Positions 1 through 8,374 of a stretch of DNA of 64,000 bases are shown here, one piece after another. Where the stretch lies: assembly GCF_002021815.1 (NCBI RefSeq), contig NZ_CP019952.1, positions 217,001-281,000 of the forward strand, read 5' to 3'. Positions within the stretch are counted from its first letter, which is position 1, and every line of letters begins with the position of its first letter. The notes under the pieces are model-generated. The model was not told the DNA's origin, ran no database searches, and worked only from the letters and a program-made list of their open reading frames with translations. The stretch is from Pseudomonas parafulva (GTDB taxonomy: Bacteria > Pseudomonadota > Gammaproteobacteria > Pseudomonadales > Pseudomonadaceae). A program made the translations under genes and the position numbers.

Positions 1-518
1 CCCACCCGCATCTGCGGCAGCGCCACCTGCCAGCCCTCGATAACCGAGTCGAGGCTGAACCACTGCGGTTCACGGCTTTGGTCGAACACGTCCCCGCTGG
101 GCAACCGCCCCACGTAATTCACCAGTACTTTGGCGCCTGCCTTGGGCTGCGGGCCATTGCCTGCTTGTAGCTCGCTGTACAGCACGCCTTGCATCAACTC
201 ACGCACACCAGCACGCGCCTGCTCATTGGCCATGAAACGTACCTCTGCGGCTTCAGGCGCCTGGGGCACAGCGTCTTGCTGCTGCGGTTGGTGCTGTTCG
301 AGCAGCGCCTGCATGCGGGCCTGGCTCAACTTCAAGGGCTGTTGCTGGTACGACTGGCGCAAGCCCTCAATGAGCGCATCGAGCTGTAGCCCTGGCATTT
401 CGTGTCGCAGCCGTTCACCCAGGCTGGCGCCCAGGCTGTAGGCGAGGTCCTGATCATCGGTGTTGGCCACGGCCAACATCGGCAGTAGGCAAAAACCTAG
501 AACAATGGATCGAAGCAT
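1..518 (-). CDS. FKBP-type peptidyl-prolyl cis-trans isomerase, 5' part
   Basis: Partial gene reading off the left edge; 172 residues are visible. It starts with a signal-peptide-like stretch (MLRSIVLGFCLLPMLAVA), so the enzyme is probably periplasmic. Residues 20-75 resemble the helical dimerisation domain of FkpA/FklB/Mip proteins (YSLGASLGERL). A Gln/Pro-rich linker follows, then the start of the FKBP fold (VNYVGRLPSGDVFDQS, later FSLDSVIEGWQVALPQM), which carries the usual catalytic-pocket residues Y, F, D, V, I and W. The family catalyses proline isomerisation during protein folding. The start is the ATG at 516-518; it diverges from algP. The C-terminal third lies outside the window. Confidence 0.88.
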   Translation of the reverse strand, partial: MLRSIVLGFCLLPMLAVANTDDQDLAYSLGASLGERLRHEMPGLQLDALIEGLRQSYQQQPLKLSQARMQALLEQHQPQQQDAVPQAPEAAEVRFMANEQARAGVRELMQGVLYSELQAGNGPQPKAGAKVLVNYVGRLPSGDVFDQSREPQWFSLDSVIEGWQVALPQMRV

Positions 519-775
519 GACCAATTCCTACGGCGGTGGGTGGCGAAGTATGCCAGTGTCCAGGGCGGTGCGGGCTCGCCCGGTGCCGGGCACATGATGC
601 ATTCAGCAACGGCAGTTAGCGTCGGCGATGAGTTGTTGATTGCAGTGTTTGCGATGCGCAATGTACTCAGACGTTGATATGCAACAGTGTATGGATATTG
701 CGGTCAAGATGCCCTAGCGGCCTGCGCAGCGGAAGCATAGTATGAGTCGCACTCTCATCAGTCAGGAGGTAAGTC

Positions 776-1714
776 ATGTCGGCCAAGAAAAAGCCAGTCA
801 GCACGCCGTTACACCTGCTTCAGCAACTTTCGGGTAGCTTGCTTGAACATTTGGAAGAGGCCTGCTCGCAAGCGCTGGCTGATGCAGAGAAGCTGTTGGC
901 CAAGTTGGAAAAGCAGCGCGGCAAGGCCCAGGAAAAACTGCATAACGGTCGCTTGAAGTTGCAGGACGCAGCAACGGCGGGCAAAGCCAAGTCGCAAAAC
1001 AAGGCCAAGAAGGCAGTTGCCGAGCTCGAAGCGCTGCTCGACTCGCTCAAGGACCGTCAGACCCAGACTCGCGGCTACATCCAGCAGCTAAAGCGCGATG
1101 CTCAGGACAGCCTGAAACTGGCCCAGGGTGTTGGCAAGGTGCGTGAAGCTGCCACCAAGGCCCTCGACCAACGTGCAGCCCAGGCTGCCGCCCCAGCCGC
1201 TACCAAGCCTGCTGCCAAGACCACAGCCGCCAAATCGTCCACCCACGCTACCGGCAAGGCCAAACCAGCCGCGCGAACCGCAGCGACCAAGCCTGCGGCC
1301 AAGGCCGCCGACGCTAAATCCGTGGCAACCAAACCCGCTGCAAGCTCGACCTCGAAGCCTACCGCGGCCAAGGCTGCCGCGAAGCCGGCCGCGGCCAAGT
1401 CCCCTGCCAAAGCAACGGCGGCCAAGTCTTCCGCGACCGAACCTAACGCAGCCCGTCCCCAGGCGGCTAAGTCTGCATCCAAGTCTGCATCAGGCGCTGC
1501 GGGTGCAAAAGCCACAAGCAAGCCCGCACCTGCCAAACCCTCGACCCGTGGCACCGCTACCAGAACGGCGACTCGCACTGCCAGCAGCCGCTCCGCGAGT
1601 GCCAAGCCGGCAACAGCTGCGGAAGAAAGAGCCCCATCGTCCGGCAACTCGGTGAGCCCTGCCACACCAGTATCCGATGTAAGTGCTGCTCAGTCGTCGT
1701 CCACCGACGCCTGA
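776..1714 (+). CDS. algP: AlgP-like histone H1-type protein with Ala/Lys/Pro-rich tail
   Basis: 312 residues, preceded by a strong ribosome binding site (AGGAGG 7 bases before the ATG). Residues 1-135 are helical and coiled-coil-like, rich in K, E, Q and L. Residues 136-312 are a low-complexity tail with many KPAA/AAKS-type repeats, giving a very basic, disordered, H1-like DNA-binding end. This architecture is that of P. aeruginosa AlgP, described as a histone-like regulator of alginate genes; whether it regulates alginate here is inference. Its last 25 bases overlap the 3' end of the convergent TIGR02444 gene. Repeat number in such tails varies between strains. Confidence 0.88.
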   Translation: MSAKKKPVSTPLHLLQQLSGSLLEHLEEACSQALADAEKLLAKLEKQRGKAQEKLHNGRLKLQDAATAGKAKSQNKAKKAVAELEALLDSLKDRQTQTRGYIQQLKRDAQDSLKLAQGVGKVREAATKALDQRAAQAAAPAATKPAAKTTAAKSSTHATGKAKPAARTAATKPAAKAADAKSVATKPAASSTSKPTAAKAAAKPAAAKSPAKATAAKSSATEPNAARPQAAKSASKSASGAAGAKATSKPAPAKPSTRGTATRTATRTASSRSASAKPATAAEERAPSSGNSVSPATPVSDVSAAQSSSTDA

Positions 1715-2172
1715 TGCGCCAGTGCCGCCGCGCGCAATTGTTCAAGCGCGCGGTGATCTTGCAGCTGGCTCGGCACAAGCCCAGCCAGCCAGTCGCCCGT
1801 TTGTCCAGGTCTGCCAGCGGGCCACTGTGATGCACAGGCTTGCAAGCGCTCCAACAGCGCTCTTTCGGCCGAAAGCTCCAGCTTTTTGAGTTGCTCTCGA
1901 AGTTCAGCCAACGGTTGATCCTCTTTGGCTGATTCTCGCCATTGTTCGCGCAGGCTTCGTAAGGGCGATACCACATCCCGTTGCCAGGGCCCTGCACAGC
2001 CCTGCAATGCCTCGATGCGCAGTTGCTGCACCTCGATTGACCTGGCCTGCAGCCAGGTGGCGCACAGTAGCAGGCATACATCGCCTCCTTGCCGTTGCAG
2101 GTCGAGGCAAGCCGCTTCCACACCGGGCCTGGCGTACAGGCTCAGGGCGTGATCCCACAAGTCGCTTTGCAT
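1690..2172 (-). CDS. TIGR02444 family protein (DUF2390)
   Basis: 160 residues of unknown function. The N-terminal part (DLWDHALSLYARPGVEAACL, then QGGDVCLLLCATWL) is the recognisable core of the TIGR02444/DUF2390 family, a small helical protein found in many gammaproteobacteria. The middle is helical and charged (REQLKKLELSAERALLE). There is no signal peptide or membrane segment. It is divergent from the ABC-F gene and convergent with algP, overlapping the latter by 25 bases. The family has no established activity that I know of. Confidence 0.8.
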   Translation of the reverse strand: MQSDLWDHALSLYARPGVEAACLDLQRQGGDVCLLLCATWLQARSIEVQQLRIEALQGCAGPWQRDVVSPLRSLREQWRESAKEDQPLAELREQLKKLELSAERALLERLQACASQWPAGRPGQTGDWLAGLVPSQLQDHRALEQLRAAALAHQASVDDD

Positions 2173-2222
2173 GGTTCCACTCGCGCTATGGGCCGAGGAA
2201 GCTGGTAGACTCCGCGACCATC

Positions 2223-4133
2223 ATGATCAGACTATCCAACCTCACTTTACAGCGTGGTCCTCAGCGCTTGCTAGATGGCGCCGAGATGACCCTGCACACC
2301 GGTCACAAGGCCGGCCTCATCGGTGCCAACGGTGCCGGCAAATCCAGCTTGTTCGCCTTGCTGCGCGGTGAGTTGTCGCCCGATGGCGGTGATTGCCACC
2401 TGCCGGCAGACTGGCGGATCGCACACATGCGCCAGGAGGTCGATACCCTTGACCGGGTGGCCGTGGACTATGTGCTCGACGGCGATGTGCGATTGCGCAG
2501 GGTGCAGGCTGCGTTGGCAGAGGCCGAACAGGCCCATGACGGTACGGCACTGGCCCGGCTGCATAGTGAGTTGGACAGTGCTGACGGTTATACCGCCGAT
2601 GCGCGAGCGCGCAAGCTGCTGGCGGGGCTGGGCTTTACCAACGAGCAGATGGACCGCCGCGTCGGCGACTTCTCCGGTGGGTGGCGGATGCGCCTGAACT
2701 TGGCCCAGGCATTGATGTGCCCCTCCGACCTGTTATTGCTCGACGAGCCGACCAACCACTTGGATCTGGACGCCATCCTCTGGCTGGAAGACTGGCTCAA
2801 GGGCTACCCGGGCACGCTGTTGTTGATCTCCCATGACAGGGATTTCCTTGATGCCGTGGTCGATCACGTGCTGCATGTCGAACAACGCAAGCTTAACCTT
2901 TACAAGGGCGGCTACAGTGCCTTCGAGCGCACCCGTGCCGAACGCCTGGCCCAACAGCAGCAGGCCTACGAGAAGCAGCAGGCGCAGCGCGCGCACATGG
3001 AAAAATACATTGCGCGCTTCAAGGCCCAGGCCACCAAGGCGCGTCAGGCACAGAGCCGCATAAAGGCCCTGGAGCGCATGGAGGAGCTGTCAGCTGCTCA
3101 CGTGGATTCGCCGTTCGATTTCGTGTTCCGCGAGTCGCAGAAAATCTCCAGCCCCCTGTTGAGCTTGTCCGAAGGGCGACTGGGTTACGGCGACAAGGCC
3201 ATCCTCGAGAAGGTGAAGCTGCAGCTGGTGCCAGGTGCACGCATTGGCCTGCTAGGCCCCAACGGCGCAGGCAAGTCCACCTTGATCAAGAATCTTGCCG
3301 GTGAGCTTGAGCCGCTGTCCGGGCGCCTGGTGCGAGGTGAAAACCTCGCCGTCGGCTATTTTGCCCAGCATCAGCTCGACTCGTTGGACGACAAGGCCAG
3401 CCCCTTGCTGCACCTGCAGCGCATTGCCCCAACCGAGCGCGAGCAAACGCTGCGCGATTTCCTCGGTGGTTTCGATTTTCATGGCGACCGCGTAGACGAG
3501 CCGGTCGTGAATTTCTCAGGTGGCGAAAAGGCACGGCTTGCGCTGTCGCTCATCGCCTGGGAGCGGCCGAACCTGCTGCTGCTTGACGAACCCACCAACC
3601 ACCTGGACCTGGAAATGCGGCTGGCCCTGACCATGGCCTTGCAGGAGTTTGCAGGGGCAGTGGTAGTGGTGTCCCACGACCGGCACCTGCTCAAAAGCAC
3701 CACTGATGACTTCTTGCTGGTCGCCGATGGCAAGGTCGAACCCTTCGACGGGGACCTCGATGACTATAGCCGCTGGCTCGTGGACTATCGTCAGCGCAAC
3801 GCGCCGGTCAGTAGCGCGGTAACCAACCCCGACAAGACCGACAAGAAGGCCATGCGCCAAGCTGCGGCAGCATTGCGCCAACAATTGGCGCCACACAAGA
3901 AGACCGCTGACAAGCTTGAAGCTGAACTCAACCAGGTGCATGCACAGTTGGCCGAGATCGAGGCTGCGTTGGGTGATGGTGGTCTCTACGAAGCGGCGCG
4001 CAAGGAAGAGCTGCGTGAATTGCTGGCCCGGCAAACTGCGCTGAAGCAACGTGAAGGTGACCTCGAAGACGCTTGGATGCAGGCATTGGAAACGCTTGAA
4101 GCCATGCAGGCCGAACTCGAAGCGCTCAGCTGA
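2223..4133 (+). CDS. ABC-F family ATPase, YheS type
   Basis: 636 residues when started at the ATG at 2223 (MIRLSNLTLQ); the longer open frame upstream runs back through the divergent gene and is not credible. There are two ATP-binding cassettes and no membrane segment. The first has Walker A GANGAGKS, signature FSGGWRMRL and Walker B LLLLDEPTNHLD; the second has GPNGAGKST, FSGGEKARL and LLLLDEPTNHLD. The inter-cassette linker is the ABC-F P-site interaction motif region (RFKAQATKARQAQSRIKAL). A C-terminal coiled coil (about 545-636) completes the YheS layout, and E. coli YheS has nearly the same length. ABC-F proteins act on ribosomes; YheS is thought to relieve stalling on difficult nascent chains. 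Confidence 0.9.
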   Translation: MIRLSNLTLQRGPQRLLDGAEMTLHTGHKAGLIGANGAGKSSLFALLRGELSPDGGDCHLPADWRIAHMRQEVDTLDRVAVDYVLDGDVRLRRVQAALAEAEQAHDGTALARLHSELDSADGYTADARARKLLAGLGFTNEQMDRRVGDFSGGWRMRLNLAQALMCPSDLLLLDEPTNHLDLDAILWLEDWLKGYPGTLLLISHDRDFLDAVVDHVLHVEQRKLNLYKGGYSAFERTRAERLAQQQQAYEKQQAQRAHMEKYIARFKAQATKARQAQSRIKALERMEELSAAHVDSPFDFVFRESQKISSPLLSLSEGRLGYGDKAILEKVKLQLVPGARIGLLGPNGAGKSTLIKNLAGELEPLSGRLVRGENLAVGYFAQHQLDSLDDKASPLLHLQRIAPTEREQTLRDFLGGFDFHGDRVDEPVVNFSGGEKARLALSLIAWERPNLLLLDEPTNHLDLEMRLALTMALQEFAGAVVVVSHDRHLLKSTTDDFLLVADGKVEPFDGDLDDYSRWLVDYRQRNAPVSSAVTNPDKTDKKAMRQAAAALRQQLAPHKKTADKLEAELNQVHAQLAEIEAALGDGGLYEAARKEELRELLARQTALKQREGDLEDAWMQALETLEAMQAELEALS

Positions 4134-4263
4134 CGCGCGCTCTGCGAGCTTTGCTACCGGCCTCCCGGAAGCAGAGCTGCAGAATCGTTCAAATTGCGCT
4201 GGTCATTTTTTCATCGGCACCTTAGCTTAATGTTTTGAAACATGTGCATGAGCGAGGTGTGGG

Positions 4264-4896
4264 ATGTCGATGGAAGTGTGGTTGGGCTTTTTTGCCGCCT
4301 GCTGGGTAATCAGTCTGTCTCCCGGCGCGGGCGCTATCGCCTCGATGTCCAGCGGGCTGCAGTACGGGTTCTGGCGCGGTTACTGGAATGCGCTGGGCTT
4401 GCAGATTGGCCTGGTGATGCAGATCGCAATCATTGCTGCAGGTGTCGGAGCCATCCTGGCTGCCTCGGCCACCGCCTTCCATGTAATCAAATGGTTCGGC
4501 GTCGCCTACTTGGTATACCTGGCCTATAAGCAATGGCGCGCCTTGCCCATGGACATGAGCGATGAATCCGGTATACGACCCATCGGCAAACCGCTGAGCC
4601 TGGTGTTCCGAGGTTTTCTGGTGAACGTCAGCAACCCCAAGGCCCTGGTTTTCATGCTGGCGGTGCTGCCGCAGTTCATCAATCCCCATGCGCCTTTGCT
4701 GCCACAGTACATCGCCATCGCCGCGACCATGGTTGCCGTCGACATGCTGGTGATGGCGGGCTATACCGGGCTTGCAGCCCGCGTGCTGCGGGTGCTGCGC
4801 ACACCCAGGCAGCAAAAGCGCCTCAACCGTACCTTTGCCGGGCTGTTCATCGGTGCGGCCACGTTCCTGGCCACCTTGCGCCGCGCGCCGCTGTAG
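4264..4896 (+). CDS. LysE/RhtB family amino-acid exporter
   Basis: 210 residues with about six membrane helices. The N-terminal helix and the following PGAGAIASMSSGLQYGFWRG segment are the family signature (the conserved SPGPx loop and small-residue-rich helix 1). A central charged loop follows, then a conserved NVSNPKALVFMLAVLPQFI segment. The family exports amino acids or related metabolites across the inner membrane by proton antiport; the substrate cannot be told from sequence. The start is the ATG at 4264, behind GAGG 7 bases upstream. A second in-frame ATG lies two codons later. Confidence 0.87.
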   Translation: MSMEVWLGFFAACWVISLSPGAGAIASMSSGLQYGFWRGYWNALGLQIGLVMQIAIIAAGVGAILAASATAFHVIKWFGVAYLVYLAYKQWRALPMDMSDESGIRPIGKPLSLVFRGFLVNVSNPKALVFMLAVLPQFINPHAPLLPQYIAIAATMVAVDMLVMAGYTGLAARVLRVLRTPRQQKRLNRTFAGLFIGAATFLATLRRAPL

Positions 4897-5110
4897 ATCC
4901 AGGGCAGGGGGGCTGCGCCTTTTGGCTCACAGCCATCTGCTCAGGGCATTAGTGGGATTTATCGAGTCTTCTGCTTTGGCGCGCTGTCTATTCCCCAGGC
5001 ACGATGATTGCAGTCATCCTGCCTGGGGCGCTGATGCCCACCCTTGAGCGCAAGCTCTTAAACAGGACTGGCGCTTACACCGAAGCGCATGCCGGCACTG
5101 CGGAGGAATC

Positions 5111-5353
5111 ATGGACAAACCGACTCACCACTTTTCCGAATTGTTCAAGCAGCTTGGACTGGACGACGATCCGGTCGAGATCGAGCGCTTCATCACCACC
5201 CATTCGCCGCTCGACGATGATGTGAAGTTGGTCGATGCACCGTTCTGGAGTGAAGGCCAGCGTGCTTTTCTCAAGGAAAGCTACACTGCCGATGCCGACT
5301 GGATTCCCATGATCGACCAGTTGAACGAAGCACTTCATCCGGCCAAGAAATAA
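5111..5353 (+). CDS. DUF2789 family small protein
   Basis: 80 residues, acidic and soluble, preceded by a clear GGAGGA site 4 bases before the ATG. The sequence (HHFSELFKQLGLDDDP, HSPLDDDVKLVDAPFW, F-L-K-E-S) matches the DUF2789 family, which is widespread in Pseudomonas. Function is unknown. It appears to be a single-gene unit between the LysE exporter and the convergent CBS gene. Confidence 0.82.
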   Translation: MDKPTHHFSELFKQLGLDDDPVEIERFITTHSPLDDDVKLVDAPFWSEGQRAFLKESYTADADWIPMIDQLNEALHPAKK

Positions 5354-5505
5354 GTTACCCGCAGCGAAAGAGTAAGTGGCCGTGAGTCGCCCCAGTCAAT
5401 GCGCCGTTACCGCCATTCAAGCGGGATAGGGTGTGGACCGTTCTGGACTCGGCTGACGGCCAGCCTTACCTGTGGCGCGTGCGGGCAAACGCGTTTCCAA
5501 GCGTT

Positions 5506-5943
5506 TCACTCACCGCGGATGTACTGCTCGAGCTGCAAGATCAGCCCTGCCTGCTCCGCAATGGTCTCCTTGACCAGGTCGCCAATCGACAACAGCCCCA
5601 ACAGCTCACCGTTGCTCACCACCGGTAGATGGCGCAAATGCCGGTTGGTCATCAGGTTCATGCAGTATTCAAGGTTGTGCTTCGGCTCCACGGTGACCAC
5701 CGGTGCGCTCATGATATCGCGCACCGGCGTGGCGGCCGACGAGCGTCCCTTGAGCACCAGCTTGCGCGCATAATCGCGTTCACTGACGATACCTACCACC
5801 TCGTTGCCTTCAACGACAGGCAATGCGCCGATGTTCATCTCGGCCAACAGTCTGAGGGCGTCGAGCACTGAGTCGTCCGGGCCGATGGTATACACGGTCT
5901 GGTGTTCGGACTTGCTCTTGAGGATTTGTTCGACGTTTTTCAT
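5506..5943 (-). CDS. CBS domain-containing protein
   Basis: 145 residues from the ATG at 5943, which has AGAGG 5 bases upstream; the longer frame to 5988 lacks such a site. It consists almost entirely of two CBS domains (about 10-65 and 78-132): typical GALPVVEGNEVVGIVSERDYAR and HLPVVSNGELLGLLSIGDLV segments, each ending in the xSxxD nucleotide-binding pattern. Stand-alone CBS pairs bind adenosine nucleotides and act as energy sensors. No partner domain is fused and no partner gene is adjacent, so the target is unknown. Confidence 0.88.
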   Translation of the reverse strand: MKNVEQILKSKSEHQTVYTIGPDDSVLDALRLLAEMNIGALPVVEGNEVVGIVSERDYARKLVLKGRSSAATPVRDIMSAPVVTVEPKHNLEYCMNLMTNRHLRHLPVVSNGELLGLLSIGDLVKETIAEQAGLILQLEQYIRGE

Positions 5944-6075
5944 GGCGGCCTCTGCGGGTGGAGGGAAACACTGGCGATGGTCATGCAAGCATTGACCACC
6001 CGACGTCGTCCGGCAATGCAGGAAACGGCATCGAGGTGATTGAAAAACGTCATGAGCATGCAGAGGGCGTTTGCC

Positions 6076-6531
6076 TCAACCCTCTCGGGTGATCAGTCGT
6101 CGGTGACAGTCCTCGGGGCTTAACTGCCGGCCTGCACGGGATCGAACGATGATCGTCTCGATGGGCTCGTCCGTCACGTTATCCAGCATGATCGAATGGC
6201 ACTCGCCTGAACCGTACAGGAAACGCTCTCCCCACTGGCGCATGCTGATGACAATGGGGAAGGCGGCCCGCCCCATCTCGGTCAGCACATACTCCTTGTA
6301 AGCGCTCCCATCCGAAGCAGGCCGTATCTCGAACACGCCCAATTCGACCATTGCCTTGAGCTTTACGGTGAGGATGTTCTTGGCGACACCCAGTCGCTTC
6401 TGAAAATCACTGAACCGCCGTACGTCGTCAAACGCTTCGCGGATGATCATCAATACCCATCGGTCCCCAATTGCTTCAAGGGTGCGCGCCACTGGGCATT
6501 CACTGCGCGCTAGCTGTTCCTGTTTGGCCAT
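6076..6531 (-). CDS. HxlR family transcriptional regulator
   Basis: 151 residues. A winged helix-turn-helix spans about 15-105 with the HxlR hallmarks: an N-terminal CPVARTLEAIGDRWVLMIIREA segment, then RRFSDFQKRLGVAKNILTVKL (recognition helix) and a wing ending YVLTEMGRA. Cys12 sits at the position used for thiol sensing in HypR/YodB-type relatives, so redox or electrophile sensing is possible but unproven. Its C-terminal 45 residues extend past the minimal domain. It diverges from the MFS exporter across a 139-base region with two inverted repeats and so most likely controls that gene, perhaps also the cluster beyond. Confidence 0.9.
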   Translation of the reverse strand: MAKQEQLARSECPVARTLEAIGDRWVLMIIREAFDDVRRFSDFQKRLGVAKNILTVKLKAMVELGVFEIRPASDGSAYKEYVLTEMGRAAFPIVISMRQWGERFLYGSGECHSIMLDNVTDEPIETIIVRSRAGRQLSPEDCHRRLITREG

Positions 6532-6602
6532 GTTTGTCCATGAGCAGATGTTGAAAAGCGCTAACCATATGAGAAAACGTTCATGGCCAGTAGTTGCATT
6601 TA

Positions 6603-6650
6603 AAAACCTGTTTTGTTAAAAATCGCTGCAAGTGGTTTTCTTTTAAAACC
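6603..6650. promoter_or_regulatory. Two candidate operator inverted repeats
   Basis: In the HxlR-MFS divergent intergenic region there are two perfect short inverted repeats with related half-sites: AAAAC-CT-GTTTT at 6603-6614 and GGTTTT-CTTTT-AAAACC at 6634-6650. Their centres are about 34 bases apart, roughly three helical turns, and the second lies just upstream of the MFS start. HxlR dimers bind such dyads next to the genes they control. Assignment as HxlR operators is inference from position and symmetry. Confidence 0.4.
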
Positions 6651-6670
6651 GATTCCAAGGATGGAAGTGC

Positions 6671-7915
6671 ATGCCGTACAGGCCAGACAGCCCGGTCAAG
6701 CGCGCGGCGACAGCCGAAGCATCTGCCAATGGCTACGACACACCGCGTAGTACCACACTCAGCTCCTCTCAGACCTTCCTCTTTGCCATTACCTGCGCAA
6801 TGGCCGTGGCGAATGTCTACTTCGCCCAGCCGCTGCTCGAGTCCATGGCCAGCAGCTTGGCGGTGCCTGCCAGCACCATCGGCATCGTCGTCACGGCCAC
6901 CCAGGCAGGTTATGCGGTCGGTTTGCTGTTCATCGTGCCGCTGGGCGACTTGGTCAACCGGAAAAAACTCATCCTTTGCCAAATGCTCCTCAGCGCCTTG
7001 GCCCTCTGTGCCGTAGGGCTGGCGCAGGCCTGGGCCGTGCTGCTGGGTGCGATGGTCCTGGTGGGATTGATGGCCGTGCTGGTGCAAGTGGTGGTGGCCT
7101 ACGCTGCGGCACTGGCAAGCCCCGAGCAACGTGGCCAGGCCGTGGGGACGGTGACCAGTGGCGTGGTCCTGGGGATTCTGCTTGCACGTTTCGTGTCTGG
7201 CGCAATGGCCGATCTGGCCGGGTGGCGCAGCGTGTATTTCGTGTCGGCCGTGCTGATGGCGGGGATGGCCTTGGTGTTGTGGCGCACGCTGCCCGCACCT
7301 CCACGGGCTTCGGTCAGCGGCGGCTACTTTGCCCTGCTGCGTTCGGTGCTGCAGCTGTTTCTAAGCGAACGTACCCTGCGCGTGCGTGGGGTCTTCGCGT
7401 TGCTCATCTTCGCAGCCTTCAGCGTGCTCTGGACTTCCATGGTCCTGCCGCTCAGTGAGCCAGACCTTGCGCTTTCGCATACCCAAATCGGGCTGTTTGG
7501 CCTTGCCGGCGTAGCAGGGGCCCTCGCCGCAGCGAGGGCCGGGCGACTGGCAGACCGTGGCCTGGGCAATCGCACCACAGGCATTGCGCTGGCCGTGTTG
7601 ACCCTGTCCTGGCTCCCGACGGCGTTTGTCCACAGCTCGCTGCTGGCAATGGTCCTGGGCGTGGTGATGCTCGACTTCGCCGTGCAGGCCGTGCACGTCA
7701 CCAACCAGAGCCTGATCTTTGCTGCACGGCCGGATGCGCAAAGCAGGCTCGTTGGCGCCTACATGTGCTTCTACTCGCTGGGCAGCGGGCTCGGTGCCAT
7801 CGCGGCGACCTACACCTACGCCCAGGCGGGTTGGGTCGCCGTGTGCCTGCTGGGCGCATCGATCAGTGCCGTCGCCTTGATCTACTGGCTGTGGTTGAAC
7901 TTCAACGACCGATAA
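6671..7915 (+). CDS. MFS exporter, DHA1-like
   Basis: 414 residues, twelve predicted membrane helices after a hydrophilic N-terminal tail of about 35 residues. Helix 1 reads AITCAMAVANVYFAQPLLE, typical of a drug/metabolite-proton antiporter subgroup of DHA1. The conserved loop 2-3 motif is present as PLGDLVNRKKLI. It is divergent from the HxlR regulator and lies 93 bases before the ferredoxin gene on the same strand. It could be a stand-alone HxlR-controlled efflux pump or the exporter of the downstream pathway. The substrate is not predictable. Confidence 0.87.
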   Translation: MPYRPDSPVKRAATAEASANGYDTPRSTTLSSSQTFLFAITCAMAVANVYFAQPLLESMASSLAVPASTIGIVVTATQAGYAVGLLFIVPLGDLVNRKKLILCQMLLSALALCAVGLAQAWAVLLGAMVLVGLMAVLVQVVVAYAAALASPEQRGQAVGTVTSGVVLGILLARFVSGAMADLAGWRSVYFVSAVLMAGMALVLWRTLPAPPRASVSGGYFALLRSVLQLFLSERTLRVRGVFALLIFAAFSVLWTSMVLPLSEPDLALSHTQIGLFGLAGVAGALAAARAGRLADRGLGNRTTGIALAVLTLSWLPTAFVHSSLLAMVLGVVMLDFAVQAVHVTNQSLIFAARPDAQSRLVGAYMCFYSLGSGLGAIAATYTYAQAGWVAVCLLGASISAVALIYWLWLNFNDR

Positions 7916-8008
7916 GTACTTGCGCTTCAACAGGTGTGCTCATTGTTTCGACACAGCCACCTGATGCCGTGCGCGCGACACCGCAACTTCAACTGACCCG
8001 AGGCACGT

Positions 8009-8305
8009 ATGGCGCTGCACAAACTGACCGTTTCCTCCCACGGCGTCGACTTTGAACTGCCTTCCAATTCACCCCTTACGGACATCGAATGGGAGGCCGG
8101 TGGCAAGAATGTCATCCCGCTGGGTTGCCGTGTCGGGGCCTGCGGGGCGTGCCTGATCAAAGTCAAGAAAGGGCTGGACGCGTTGAATCCACGCAACGAT
8201 GAGGAAACAGCATTCATAGAACTGTTGGGCTATAGCGGGGCGGACTACCGTCTGGCCTGCCAGTGCCTGATCAGAGGTGAATTGGCCATTGATGTCATTG
8301 GCTAG
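8009..8305 (+). CDS. [2Fe-2S] plant-type ferredoxin
   Basis: 98 residues. The cluster-binding cysteines are C40, C45 and C48 (CRVGACGAC, C-x4-C-x2-C) and a fourth at C84 or C86 (RLACQC), in a beta-grasp ferredoxin of the type found beside oxygenases. It has no reductase domain, so it must be reduced by an enzyme encoded elsewhere. It lies 69 bases before the di-iron oxidase gene on the same strand, which makes it the probable electron donor for that enzyme. Confidence 0.9.
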   Translation: MALHKLTVSSHGVDFELPSNSPLTDIEWEAGGKNVIPLGCRVGACGACLIKVKKGLDALNPRNDEETAFIELLGYSGADYRLACQCLIRGELAIDVIG

Positions 8306-8374
8306 GCAGTGCGTTGTTCACGTCGACTCATGATGAGTGGCGTCTTGTATCAGAACCCAAAAAGAGGCTCGAAT

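Noticed and set aside
1150..1640. Repeats in algP as a CRISPR or DNA satellite
   Set aside because: They are imperfect, codon-phased KPAA-type protein repeats without spacers.
1102..1665. 187-codon open frame on the minus strand inside algP
   Set aside because: Ala/Val/Leu-rich product is the mirror of the Ala/Lys/Pro repeats of AlgP; the GC-rich repetitive gene leaves other frames open by chance.
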